Part shown: positions 8,360-14,463 of the stretch, piece after piece
How the letters are laid out: each line of letters begins with the position of its first letter
Numbering within the stretch: the stretch's first letter is position 1
NCBI GenBank assembly: GCA_023441905.1
Contig: JAEZNC010000219.1
Location: 1-29,520, forward strand
DNA: 29,520 bases
Origin: Bacillota bacterium
Lineage (GTDB): Bacteria; Bacillota; Clostridia; Christensenellales; SZUA-584
Direction of reading: 5' to 3'
Notes under the pieces: generated by a model
The model's input: the letters and a program-made list of their open reading frames with translations, nothing else
The model's database searches: none
Told to the model about the DNA's origin: nothing
Position numbers and translations under genes: made by a program

Positions 8360-8725
8360 GTCAAAATCTCCTTACAGCGGCATTGAAAAACTTTAAACCG
8401 TTTCATCATTCAATCATCAAAATGACTATATATGTTTTTGGCATTTGAACAGAAAACTTCGGCAATAATAGTCGGATTCACTTAAAACTTCTGCTGTTGT
8501 GAGCCCTTTAGACACGGGTGTGCGTTTTGCGGGGTTTTTGTACGGTTATCGCATTTCTTCGCACAAATAAAGCGCCGGCACAACTCATATTTTGTTCTTA
8601 TTTGTTGCCTTTATAGCGATAAGTCTCTCAGAATTCGACACATATTTACGGCGGATGGAAATTTAGTATGTGAAAAGCAATCGGCCTATGGTATGATCAA
8701 AAAAATCAATATCAGCAGGTGATTT
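8360..8725. other. Divergent intergenic region, sortase / diguanylate cyclase
   Basis: Contains the upstream regions of both divergent genes. Around 8500-8590 it is G+C-richer with short repeats of GCGTTTTGCGGGGTTTTTG type. I looked for a cyclic-di-GMP riboswitch and did not recognise its conserved core. No coding sequence is supported. Confidence 0.35.
8689..8697 (+). promoter_or_regulatory. Extended -10 promoter element for the diguanylate cyclase gene
   Basis: TGG TATGAT (8689-8697) fits the extended -10 pattern TGn TATAAT with one mismatch, 28 bases upstream of the start codon. No good -35 is visible at 17 bases. Inference from motif and position. Confidence 0.35.
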
Positions 8726-9781
8726 ATGCAGAGACGGAATCGGTTTAATCTTGTGATCAACATTCTGGAAGGCATACTCATACTTTTCGCCGTTCTTTTT
8801 GCTGTCTTTTTTGTGAGGCTCATCAACGATATTCAAGGGAACGCAAACGTCGTCAATTATGCGGGATATGTACGCGGATCCACACAGCGGCTTGTCAAGC
8901 TCGAGCTGGCAGGCCAGCCAAGCGATGCGCTGATTGTCAAATTGGACGATTTGATTGACAGCTTGCAAAACGGCGGCGGCGAATACAACATTCGAAAGAT
9001 ATCCGCGCCCGGTTTTGTGTCGAGCCTAAGCAAACAAACGATGCTTTGGGAAGCGTTGAAGGAGGAAATATTTAAGGCACGAGAAACCGGTGCAAATCAG
9101 ACAAAGCTTTTTGCCCTGAGCGAAGATTATTTCGAACTGGCCGACCGGACCGTGCGCGAAGTGCAGACTTTTTCGGATGACAAAGCATCGAATCTTCAGG
9201 CGATTGAAATGGTCTTTATTGCCGATATGTCGGTGATCGTAATCCTGCTTGTCTATAAATCCGTTGCGGGCATTTTGCTGACCCGAAAAAACAGAGCGCT
9301 TAACGATATGGCATTTTTGGATGCGCATACCGGCCTTCCGAACAAAAGAAAATGCGACAACCTGCTGCTCAAGCACAGCGAATTAAATCAAAACGCGGCA
9401 TGCATTATGTTTGACCTCAATAACTTGAAAACCGTTAACGATACGGCAGGCCATAAAGCCGGAGATATGCTGATACTAAGCTTTGCTTCAATCATCAGAC
9501 GCACCATGCCCGAGGATGTGTTTGTCGGGCGGTACGGCGGCGATGAGTTTATTGCGGTTCTGTTTGACAGGGATGAAAGCACTGTGAAACAGCTGCTGGG
9601 TAGCGTGGAGGAAAACGTCAGACTTTTCAACGAGGAACACAAAGATATTTCTATCAGATATGCAGCGGGTTATCAGATGTCCGACGGATGCGACGGCTGC
9701 TCACTTCAGATGCTGCTCCATAAGGCCGATCAGAAAATGTACGCGGACAAGGAAAAGAAAAAGCGCCTGCAAAGCGCTTAA
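8726..9781 (+). CDS. Membrane-bound diguanylate cyclase (GGDEF domain)
   Basis: A 351-residue protein. The first membrane helix is at about 9-31, an extracytoplasmic helical sensor at about 35-160, the second helix at about 162-185 and a GGDEF domain from about 190. The active site RYGGDEF is intact at 269-275, preceded by FDLNNLKTVNDTAGHKAGD, so synthesis of cyclic di-GMP from two GTP is likely. The RxxD product-inhibition site expected just before the motif is not seen (MPED there). The sensor contains NYAGYVRGSTQRLVKLEL near residues 44-61, which resembles the AG-R-S-RL segment of NarX/PilJ-type four-helix sensors; that is a weak resemblance. The ATG is preceded by AGGTGA at unusually short spacing. 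Confidence 0.9.
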   Translation: MQRRNRFNLVINILEGILILFAVLFAVFFVRLINDIQGNANVVNYAGYVRGSTQRLVKLELAGQPSDALIVKLDDLIDSLQNGGGEYNIRKISAPGFVSSLSKQTMLWEALKEEIFKARETGANQTKLFALSEDYFELADRTVREVQTFSDDKASNLQAIEMVFIADMSVIVILLVYKSVAGILLTRKNRALNDMAFLDAHTGLPNKRKCDNLLLKHSELNQNAACIMFDLNNLKTVNDTAGHKAGDMLILSFASIIRRTMPEDVFVGRYGGDEFIAVLFDRDESTVKQLLGSVEENVRLFNEEHKDISIRYAAGYQMSDGCDGCSLQMLLHKADQKMYADKEKKKRLQSA

Positions 9782-9818
9782 TATCTGTTATATCCGACTG
9801 TAAATGCTTTGTCGCTAT

Positions 9819-10376
9819 TTACTTTAAGCCGGGCGGGTCACCCACATACTTTGAGAATACATCCACATAACGCGTGCCGAACGAGATACTCGTTATTTCA
9901 CTATAAGGAATTCTGACAGGGCTCTCTCCCCAAATGCCATCCGCATCAAAATGAAAGACATATGCAAATTTCTTAAATACACTGTCTATTCTTCCGATTA
10001 CATATTCCCAATTTTCATCCTCAAGACTTTCTTTCTCTACAATAATATTTTTATTGAGCTTTTGCAAAGAGGAGAAAACTGTTTCCCAATTTGAAATATC
10101 GATATCGGGTATTTTTATGCTGTCGATAAGCCCTTCATTTCTAAGGATATCGATACACTTGTCATCTCTAATTTGAACTTTTTTTAAATCCACATAGCAG
10201 CGAATTGAATACCCGTCGAGAATAAAATCATCTTCTTCGATACCTAATAGCAATTTTTCATTTGTTATCAACGGAAAGTAATAAAAGCAATTGATATCAT
10301 AGCGGAAGAACATTCTGCAAAGGTTTCTCTCGTTGATACTTCGATTCACTATTGCTCTCATTTCTGCTTTTGTCAA
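9819..10376 (-). CDS. Conserved hypothetical protein, 185 residues
   Basis: I do not recognise a named domain. The protein is soluble, with no signal peptide or membrane helix. Its end (GIWGESPVRIPYSEITSISF followed by a GTRYVDVFSKY segment) and start (NLCRMFFRYDINCFYYFP) look like a family of small Firmicute proteins of unknown function. The frame opens with TTG at 10376, behind a GGGCGGTG sequence. An ATG at 10361 is the alternative and has no clear ribosome binding site. It is the last of three minus-strand genes, 51 bases after the acetyltransferase gene. It is markedly A+T-richer than the two genes before it, so it may have a separate origin. No terminator with a U-tract was seen between it and the converging cyclase gene. 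Confidence 0.75.
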   Translation of the reverse strand: MTKAEMRAIVNRSINERNLCRMFFRYDINCFYYFPLITNEKLLLGIEEDDFILDGYSIRCYVDLKKVQIRDDKCIDILRNEGLIDSIKIPDIDISNWETVFSSLQKLNKNIIVEKESLEDENWEYVIGRIDSVFKKFAYVFHFDADGIWGESPVRIPYSEITSISFGTRYVDVFSKYVGDPPGLK

Positions 10377-10427
10377 AAAGACACCGCCCTTCCGTTAAAA
10401 TATCAAAACGCAGATAACCCCAAAAGC

Positions 10428-10925
10428 TTAATCAACCAGCGTTTTCAAAAATATCAGCGTATCGCGGTAATGCCCGTCTTTATCGCGGTAACCGCCCGTC
10501 ACCGTGCCGAGCACCTTAAAACCGAGCTTCAAGTAAAGCGCAATGGCCGCCGTGTTGCTCGCCACCGCCGCGTTAAACTGCAGCCCGCGAAACCCGTCCT
10601 TTTTGGCACGCGCAAGACAATCCTCCACGAGCAGCCGCCCAATGCCCTGCCCGCGCAGTCCCGCCTTCACGGCATACGACGCATTGGCGATATGTGCGCA
10701 GCGGCCGATGTTGTTCGGGTGCAGAATGTACACGCCGACCACCTCGCCGTCCTTCATCGCGCAGACCGTCTCAGTCTGAGCGCAAAACATCTCCCATGCC
10801 TCGGCCTCGGTCAAAATTTGGTCGCCCGGAAAGCTCTCTCCCGCCGCCACGACCTCGTTCCAGACTGCCGCCGCCTGCGGCAGATCGGCTTTCTCAATGG
10901 GGCGTAATTCTATATTCATACGCAT
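10428..10925 (-). CDS. GNAT family N-acetyltransferase
   Basis: A 165-residue single-domain acetyltransferase. Motif A, LRGQGIGRLLVEDCLARAK, binds acetyl-CoA, and the following NTAAIALYLKLGFKVLG is the typical motif B region. IANASYAVKAG before motif A is the central strand. The overall pattern is close to proteins annotated as L-amino-acid or phosphinothricin-type acetyltransferases, but the acceptor cannot be inferred. I use the ATG at 10925, which overlaps the TGA of the preceding VOC gene as TGATG and suggests translational coupling. ATG 10919 is also possible. No strong ribosome binding site is present for either. Confidence 0.9.
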   Translation of the reverse strand: MRMNIELRPIEKADLPQAAAVWNEVVAAGESFPGDQILTEAEAWEMFCAQTETVCAMKDGEVVGVYILHPNNIGRCAHIANASYAVKAGLRGQGIGRLLVEDCLARAKKDGFRGLQFNAAVASNTAAIALYLKLGFKVLGTVTGGYRDKDGHYRDTLIFLKTLVD

Positions 10926-11278
10926 CAAACACTTTGCACGAACTGCACGAGCAGCCCGTCAGGGTCCTTCACGAAGAAAAACCGGGTAGCCGGATTCGGC
11001 GAGAACGGCCCACTGTGAACTGCGACACCGTTTTCTTTCACAAACGCAAGCTTGGCGTCAAGATCATCCACTGTAAAGCCGATGGAAATGCCTCTGCCTG
11101 AAAAGCCGCCCGCACCGCCGATCAGCTCAAGCTTCGTCTCTCTGTCGCCCAAAAACGCGATTTCGGAACCGTTGCCGCCCTCAAAACGCCTGACGACATG
11201 AATACCGACGATGTCCTCATAAAACTTGATCGATGCATTGATATCACTCACATGCACCGTGCACCAGCAAAAGCTCAT
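10925..11278 (-). CDS. VOC-family (glyoxalase/bleomycin-resistance fold) protein
   Basis: A 117-residue protein with two beta-alpha-beta-beta-beta units: VHVSDINASIKFYEDIVGI at the start and DPDGLLVQFVQ at the end. Of the four metal-ligand positions of glyoxalase I, two look kept (H9 and E51). The third position has a small residue in GISIGFTVDD and the fourth is Q112 instead of Glu, so true glyoxalase I activity is doubtful. ATG 11278 has AAGGAGG eight bases upstream. It heads the run VOC-GNAT-hypothetical and is divergent from the PadR gene, so the PadR operator region could influence both. Confidence 0.88.
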   Translation of the reverse strand: MSFCWCTVHVSDINASIKFYEDIVGIHVVRRFEGGNGSEIAFLGDRETKLELIGGAGGFSGRGISIGFTVDDLDAKLAFVKENGVAVHSGPFSPNPATRFFFVKDPDGLLVQFVQSV

Positions 11279-11354
11279 ATTCCGTCCTCCTTATTTGCCT
11301 ATCAGCATTGTAGCATTCATAGTCTGCTCCCTCAAATATATTTTTTGAAACCTC

Positions 11355-11383
11355 TTGACATATATCACGTCATGACATATGTT
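11355..11383 (+). promoter_or_regulatory. Promoter of the padR-DUF2812 operon
   Basis: A perfect -35 TTGACA (11355-11360) and a -10-like TATGTT (11378-11383, four of six matches) are separated by 17 bases. The start codon at 11433 follows 50 bases later. The spacer and downstream segment are filled by inverted repeats listed separately. Confidence 0.65.
11361..11379. promoter_or_regulatory. Imperfect inverted repeat in the padR promoter spacer
   Basis: TATATCACGTCATGACATA reads almost the same on both strands (14 of 19 positions). It lies exactly between the -35 and -10 elements. It resembles the perfect palindrome 25 bases downstream, so both are likely binding sites of the same regulator, presumably the PadR protein. 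Confidence 0.5.
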
Positions 11384-11385
11384 TA

Positions 11386-11406
11386 ATATATCACATCGTG
11401 ATATAT
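11386..11406. promoter_or_regulatory. Perfect 9-3-9 palindrome downstream of the padR -10 (operator)
   Basis: The arms ATATATCAC and GTGATATAT surround ATC without a mismatch. A further half-site, TGTGATATA (11413-11421), runs into the ribosome binding site. Position next to the -10 and before a PadR gene suggests an autorepression operator. Confidence 0.65.
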
Positions 11407-11432
11407 TTCAATGTGATATAGGAGGCGCATAT

Positions 11433-11750
11433 ATGGATATTCAAAAAGCGAGAAGCCGATATATTCCGATGAGCGAAACCATGCTTTATATTCTGCTTTC
11501 GCTGCGCGAGGAGCGCCACGGGTACGGCATTATGCAGCATGTGAAGGAGCTGACCGGCGGGCGAATCGTACTCGGCGCGGGAACAATATACCAGAGCATC
11601 GGCAAGCTCGAGCCGGACGGCCTAATTAAGGCTCAGCGCGAAGAAGACCGTAAAAAATACTACCTTATCACACCGCTCGGCAACGCGATTCTTCGTGAAG
11701 AGGCGGCGCGCATTAAGCAAGTTTATCACCATATGGAGGAATTGTTATGA
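11433..11750 (+). CDS. PadR-family transcriptional regulator
   Basis: A 105-residue winged-helix regulator of the short PadR-s2 kind. The helix-turn-helix part is MSETMLYILLSLREERHGYGIMQH. The recognition helix and wing are ELTGGRIVLGAGTIYQSIGKLEPDGLI and the DRKKYYLITPLG hairpin, followed by a short dimerisation helix. ATG 11433 is chosen for GGAGG at 11421-11425; the frame stays open upstream but there it covers the operator. The TGA overlaps the ATG of the DUF2812 gene. PadR proteins of this type commonly repress their own operon and respond to small hydrophobic compounds or antibiotics; the effector here is unknown. Confidence 0.93.
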   Translation: MDIQKARSRYIPMSETMLYILLSLREERHGYGIMQHVKELTGGRIVLGAGTIYQSIGKLEPDGLIKAQREEDRKKYYLITPLGNAILREEAARIKQVYHHMEELL

Positions 11751-12271
11751 AAACAAAAACATTTTGGTTCACAGCGTTTCGTTATGTGGAGCCTGCGGAA
11801 TATGAACGGTGGTTCGAGCAGCTTGCGGCCAAGGGCTGGCACCCGGTTAAGGTTGGGCAGTGGAGCAGCATTGCGATGCGTTTGAGCGAGGGCGAGCCCA
11901 AACAATACCGCTATGTGGTGGATATGCAGGCGTTCCCGAAAAAGGACTATATGCGTATGTATGAGGAGTTTGGCTGGGAGTTTGTCGGCCAGATGGCGAG
12001 CATGATGGTCTGGCGGCGCGAATACGAGACAGAACGCCCCGAATCGTTCAGCGACGTATCGAGCCGCATAGACCGCAACAAACGTTTCATCGGTGCTGCC
12101 TCCGTATCGTTCATCATGTTTCTTGTCGGTGCGCTTGCAAGCCTTGGCGCATTTATCTTTACGAATGCCGAGGATCATATTGATTTTGGTATCGCGTCAA
12201 TTTTTCTTTTGATGCTCGCCGGCTTGATTGGCGCTGTAATGATTAAAATGCGAAAGAGCATTGACAAATGA
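11747..12271 (+). CDS. DUF2812 membrane protein, PadR partner
   Basis: A 174-residue protein with an N-terminal soluble DUF2812 domain (about 1-110) and two C-terminal membrane helices (about 116-137 and 148-167). The domain shows a TAFRYVEPAEYERWFEQLAAKGW start and the segments YRYVVDMQ and EEFGWEFVGQMASMMVWRREY. DUF2812 proteins are regularly encoded directly after PadR regulators, as here with an ATGA overlap. A role as membrane sensor, antagonist or target of the regulator has been supposed, but the function is not established. A strong hairpin follows eleven bases after the stop. Confidence 0.9.
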   Translation: MKTKTFWFTAFRYVEPAEYERWFEQLAAKGWHPVKVGQWSSIAMRLSEGEPKQYRYVVDMQAFPKKDYMRMYEEFGWEFVGQMASMMVWRREYETERPESFSDVSSRIDRNKRFIGAASVSFIMFLVGALASLGAFIFTNAEDHIDFGIASIFLLMLAGLIGAVMIKMRKSIDK

Positions 12272-12698
12272 CGATCCCGAGACTGTGCGCTGCGGTTATC
12301 GCGGCGCACAGACCGCCAATATACTTTTGAATCATGCACACCCGCTTGATATCGTCACTTCTCTCCTGACTTTGTATTGGATCGAAGGTCTTTTTTTTAA
12401 CAATACCATTGTTATAAGGAAATCTCATATCATCACCCAGTCCGCTGTGAAGCGGATTCGGCTCTTTCACTGATTATTATCCGTTCGCAGGTATATTGAG
12501 GCGCTCGTTTCGATTACAAAGAAGTGAATACATCCCCTTATCGGCTTCATATGTTCCGCAGGAAGACTATCGTGCGATTTGAATCTGCAAGGGATTGAAT
12601 CATTTGTGAATCGATATATCTATTTCCGTCCTGCAGTGCAGGGCTTACGCTCAGTATGACAAAACATCGTCTCTAAATGCGACTGCACAGCATGTGCA
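12272..12698. other. Convergent intergenic region with hairpin and repeat-like motif
   Basis: Between the 3' ends of the DUF2812 gene (plus) and the ArsC-like gene (minus). It contains the hairpin at 12283-12311. Near 12640-12662 there is a minus-strand stretch reading GTCATACTGAGCGTAAGCCC that resembles a dispersed intergenic repeat. Short open frames on both strands lack ribosome binding sites and family-like sequence. Confidence 0.4.
12283..12311 (+). terminator. Long G+C-rich hairpin after the padR operon
   Basis: CTGTGCGC and GCGCACAG form eight perfect pairs, and the stem can continue with up to five more pairs including two G-T. It begins 11 bases after the DUF2812 stop. No U-tract follows, so it may stabilise the 3' end or act as a weak or factor-dependent terminator. 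Confidence 0.45.
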
Positions 12699-13055
12699 TC
12701 AAGCACCGAGAACCGCTTTCCACTCTTCCTGTTTAAACCCGACAAGCACCGTATCCCCCGCCAGCAATATCGGCCGCTTCACGAGCATGCCGTCCGTCGC
12801 GAGCAGCGCGATTTTTTCTTTATCGCTCATGTCGTCCAGCCGCTCCGCCAGCGACATAGCCCGGTACTGCATGCCGCTCGTGTTGAAAAAGCGACGAACC
12901 GACAAACCGCTTTTTTGGATCCAGCTTGTGAGTTCGGCTTCGCTTGGGTTGTGCGTTTTGATATCACGCACCTCATAAACAATACCACTCTTCTCAAGCC
13001 ATTTCTGTGCTTTTGCGCATGTGGTACAGCGCGGATAACAGATAAACTTAAGCAC
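12699..13055 (-). CDS. ArsC/Spx-family thioredoxin-fold protein
   Basis: A 118-residue protein of the arsenate reductase (glutaredoxin-like) / Spx superfamily. The N-terminal strand and redox site are FICYPRCTTCAKAQKWLE with C10 and C13 (CxxC as in Spx). It also has the family segments YEVRDIKTHNPSEAEL, FNTSGMQYR and LVKRPILL. It starts with GTG at 13055 behind AAAGGAGG at proper spacing. It stands alone and converges on the padR operon; no arsenite pump or arsR is adjacent. I therefore do not infer arsenate resistance. Spx-like RNA polymerase binding is also unproved. The usual annotation would be arsenate reductase family protein (YusI/YffB-like). Confidence 0.88.
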   Translation of the reverse strand: MLKFICYPRCTTCAKAQKWLEKSGIVYEVRDIKTHNPSEAELTSWIQKSGLSVRRFFNTSGMQYRAMSLAERLDDMSDKEKIALLATDGMLVKRPILLAGDTVLVGFKQEEWKAVLGA

Positions 13056-13207
13056 TTACCGTTCCTCCTTTCACTGCGTTCTTTTTCAATTATATCAGAT
13101 TTGATCGCATAAGAAAAAATTTTATATAAATCAACGGTTTTTGTTAAGCCTTATAACCCACAATGACGATAAAGAATATATATACTTCTTTAAGGGGGGG
13201 GCGCCAA

Positions 13208-13606
13208 ATGGAATGGACACAGGACCTGTCGGTTGGGGTGAAGCAGATTGACGACCAGCACAAAGAGTTGATTTCACGCATGAACAGCTTTTTTGATGTG
13301 ATGAAAAGCGGCAACAAAGAGCAGGAAATATTAAAAATGCTCGATTTCCTTTCAGACTATGTCGTGACCCATTTCCGCGATGAGGAGAAACTGCAGCTGA
13401 GCTGCAATTATCCGAAGTATCAGGAGCATCGCCTGCTGCACAAAGAATTTATCGACGATGTGACTAAAATGCGCACAGACCTGGAGAAAAACGGATTTAC
13501 CGTGGCAACCGGCTCTTTGATATCGAGCACACTGATTGCGTGGCTTACGCTGCACATCAGAAAAGCAGATAAAGACGTCGGCATGTATATCCGTTCAAAG
13601 CAATAA
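13208..13606 (+). CDS. Bacteriohemerythrin, copy 1
   Basis: A 132-residue four-helix O2-binding protein with a non-haem di-iron site. All seven expected ligands are in register: H18 (QIDDQHKEL), H55 and E59 (HFRDE), H74 and H78 (EHRLLHKEF), and H116 and D121 (HIRKADKD). There is no membrane helix or extra domain. ATG 13208 follows a G-rich ribosome binding site; the frame is open upstream but without support. The next gene is a paralogue 20 bases downstream with exactly the same length. Likely roles are oxygen binding, delivery or protection of oxygen-sensitive enzymes, or local O2 sensing; this is inferred from the family. Confidence 0.94.
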   Translation: MEWTQDLSVGVKQIDDQHKELISRMNSFFDVMKSGNKEQEILKMLDFLSDYVVTHFRDEEKLQLSCNYPKYQEHRLLHKEFIDDVTKMRTDLEKNGFTVATGSLISSTLIAWLTLHIRKADKDVGMYIRSKQ

Positions 13607-13625
13607 GCAAGGGAGGACATACAGT

Positions 13626-14024
13626 ATGGAATTGACACCGGATTTAAGAGTGGGGATTGGCATGATTGATGACCAGCATAAAGAGCTGATTGCCCGCATG
13701 AACGCGTTCTTTGATTCCATGAATCAAAACGACAAACAACAAAAGGTGCTCGAGGTGCTCACTTTTCTTGAAGACTATGTGGTGAAACATTTCAGCGAAG
13801 AAGAAAAGCTACAGCTCAGCAGCGGCTATCCGCTTTACAGAGAGCACAAAAAGCTGCATACGGATTTCATTGCGGATATCAGAAAGATCAGAAGCGATAT
13901 CGAAGCCGTCGGATTTACGGTCGCCACCGCAGCGGTGGTCGGCTCTACGCTCGTCTCGTGGCTCACGCTGCATATCAAAAAGGTGGATAAAGGCCTTGCG
14001 GCGCATATTATGAGTAAAAAATAA
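13626..14024 (+). CDS. Bacteriohemerythrin, copy 2
   Basis: Also 132 residues and clearly a tandem duplicate of the preceding gene. The ligands H18, H55, E59, H74, H78, H116 and D121 are all kept in the same register. Differences concentrate between helices (for example residues 31-42) and near the C-terminus. GGGAGG upstream of ATG 13626 is its ribosome binding site, and a Rho-independent terminator follows 15 bases after the stop. The two genes therefore form a closed bicistronic unit. Divergence with full ligand retention suggests that both are selected rather than one decaying. Confidence 0.94.
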   Translation: MELTPDLRVGIGMIDDQHKELIARMNAFFDSMNQNDKQQKVLEVLTFLEDYVVKHFSEEEKLQLSSGYPLYREHKKLHTDFIADIRKIRSDIEAVGFTVATAAVVGSTLVSWLTLHIKKVDKGLAAHIMSKK

Positions 14025-14038
14025 GCGATAGAAAACAG

Positions 14039-14065
14039 AAAAGGAGCGCCCTCGCTCCTTTTTTA
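14039..14065 (+). terminator. Rho-independent terminator of the hemerythrin pair
   Basis: AAAAGGAGCG pairs with CGCTCCTTTT over ten bases around a CCCT loop, and the T-run extends to 14064. It is 15 bases after the second hemerythrin stop. Confidence 0.9.
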
Positions 14066-14086
14066 TTGCCAAAAGAAAATCCCATT

Positions 14087-14372
14087 TTATGATCTGTGCC
14101 GCATTGCCAGCCATTGCCACAGGTTCAAATCACCCTCAACGCATTCGTTGTTATATACGTAAATCCACACCCAGTGAGAATGGTATGTATAGGGAGGTCT
14201 GTCTTCATTAAAATACTTTCCGGCCAACGGTGCTGTTTGTGTTTGTCTCGCTAACGCGAAAACCGCACAGATCAGCCGGATTCACTTCCTCATTAAATTT
14301 GATGACCGCTTTGACGGATGCCGCGCCCAATCGCCAGCTACAGCGACAACTTTGTACGTGCTGTTAATACAG
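14087..14372 (-). pseudogene. Remnant of a secreted alpha/beta-hydrolase (esterase/peptidase), internally deleted
   Basis: Three minus-strand pieces in different frames read like parts of one protein. Near 14359-14336 is TYKVVAVAGDW. A frame change leads to LGAASVKAVIKFNEEVNPADL followed by CGFRVSETNTNS (to about 14240). A second change leads to a C-terminal piece that includes YTYHSHWVWIYVYNNECVE and LWQWLAMRHRS, and ends at a TAA at 14089-14087. The first two resemble the Ig-like N-terminal domain, and the last the end (with its catalytic-histidine region) of secreted prolyl-oligopeptidase-like or polyester-hydrolase-like proteins. The catalytic core between them is missing. So this is a frameshifted and internally deleted gene. 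The family match is from memory of such sequences and is an inference; the coding character of the pieces is seen directly. Confidence 0.6.
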
Positions 14373-14463
14373 ATTCGTCTTGACATCTGATCTCATCGAA
14401 CATGTTTCAGTCCACCCGGATAACGCACCATGCCGTGCCCCATCGTCAGCGTGATATCGATTT

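Noticed and set aside
8480..8600. Possible cyclic-di-GMP riboswitch or other leader RNA upstream of the diguanylate cyclase gene.
   Set aside because: The G+C-rich stretch lacks the conserved GEMM core sequences I would expect, and it lies more than 100 bases from the coding start. A covariance search would be needed to revive the idea.
12699..13055. Arsenate resistance by the ArsC-like protein.
   Set aside because: No arsenite efflux pump or arsenical regulator is adjacent, and the CxxC pattern is equally that of Spx-like proteins. The ArsR protein at 18615 has a zinc-type rather than an arsenic-type site.
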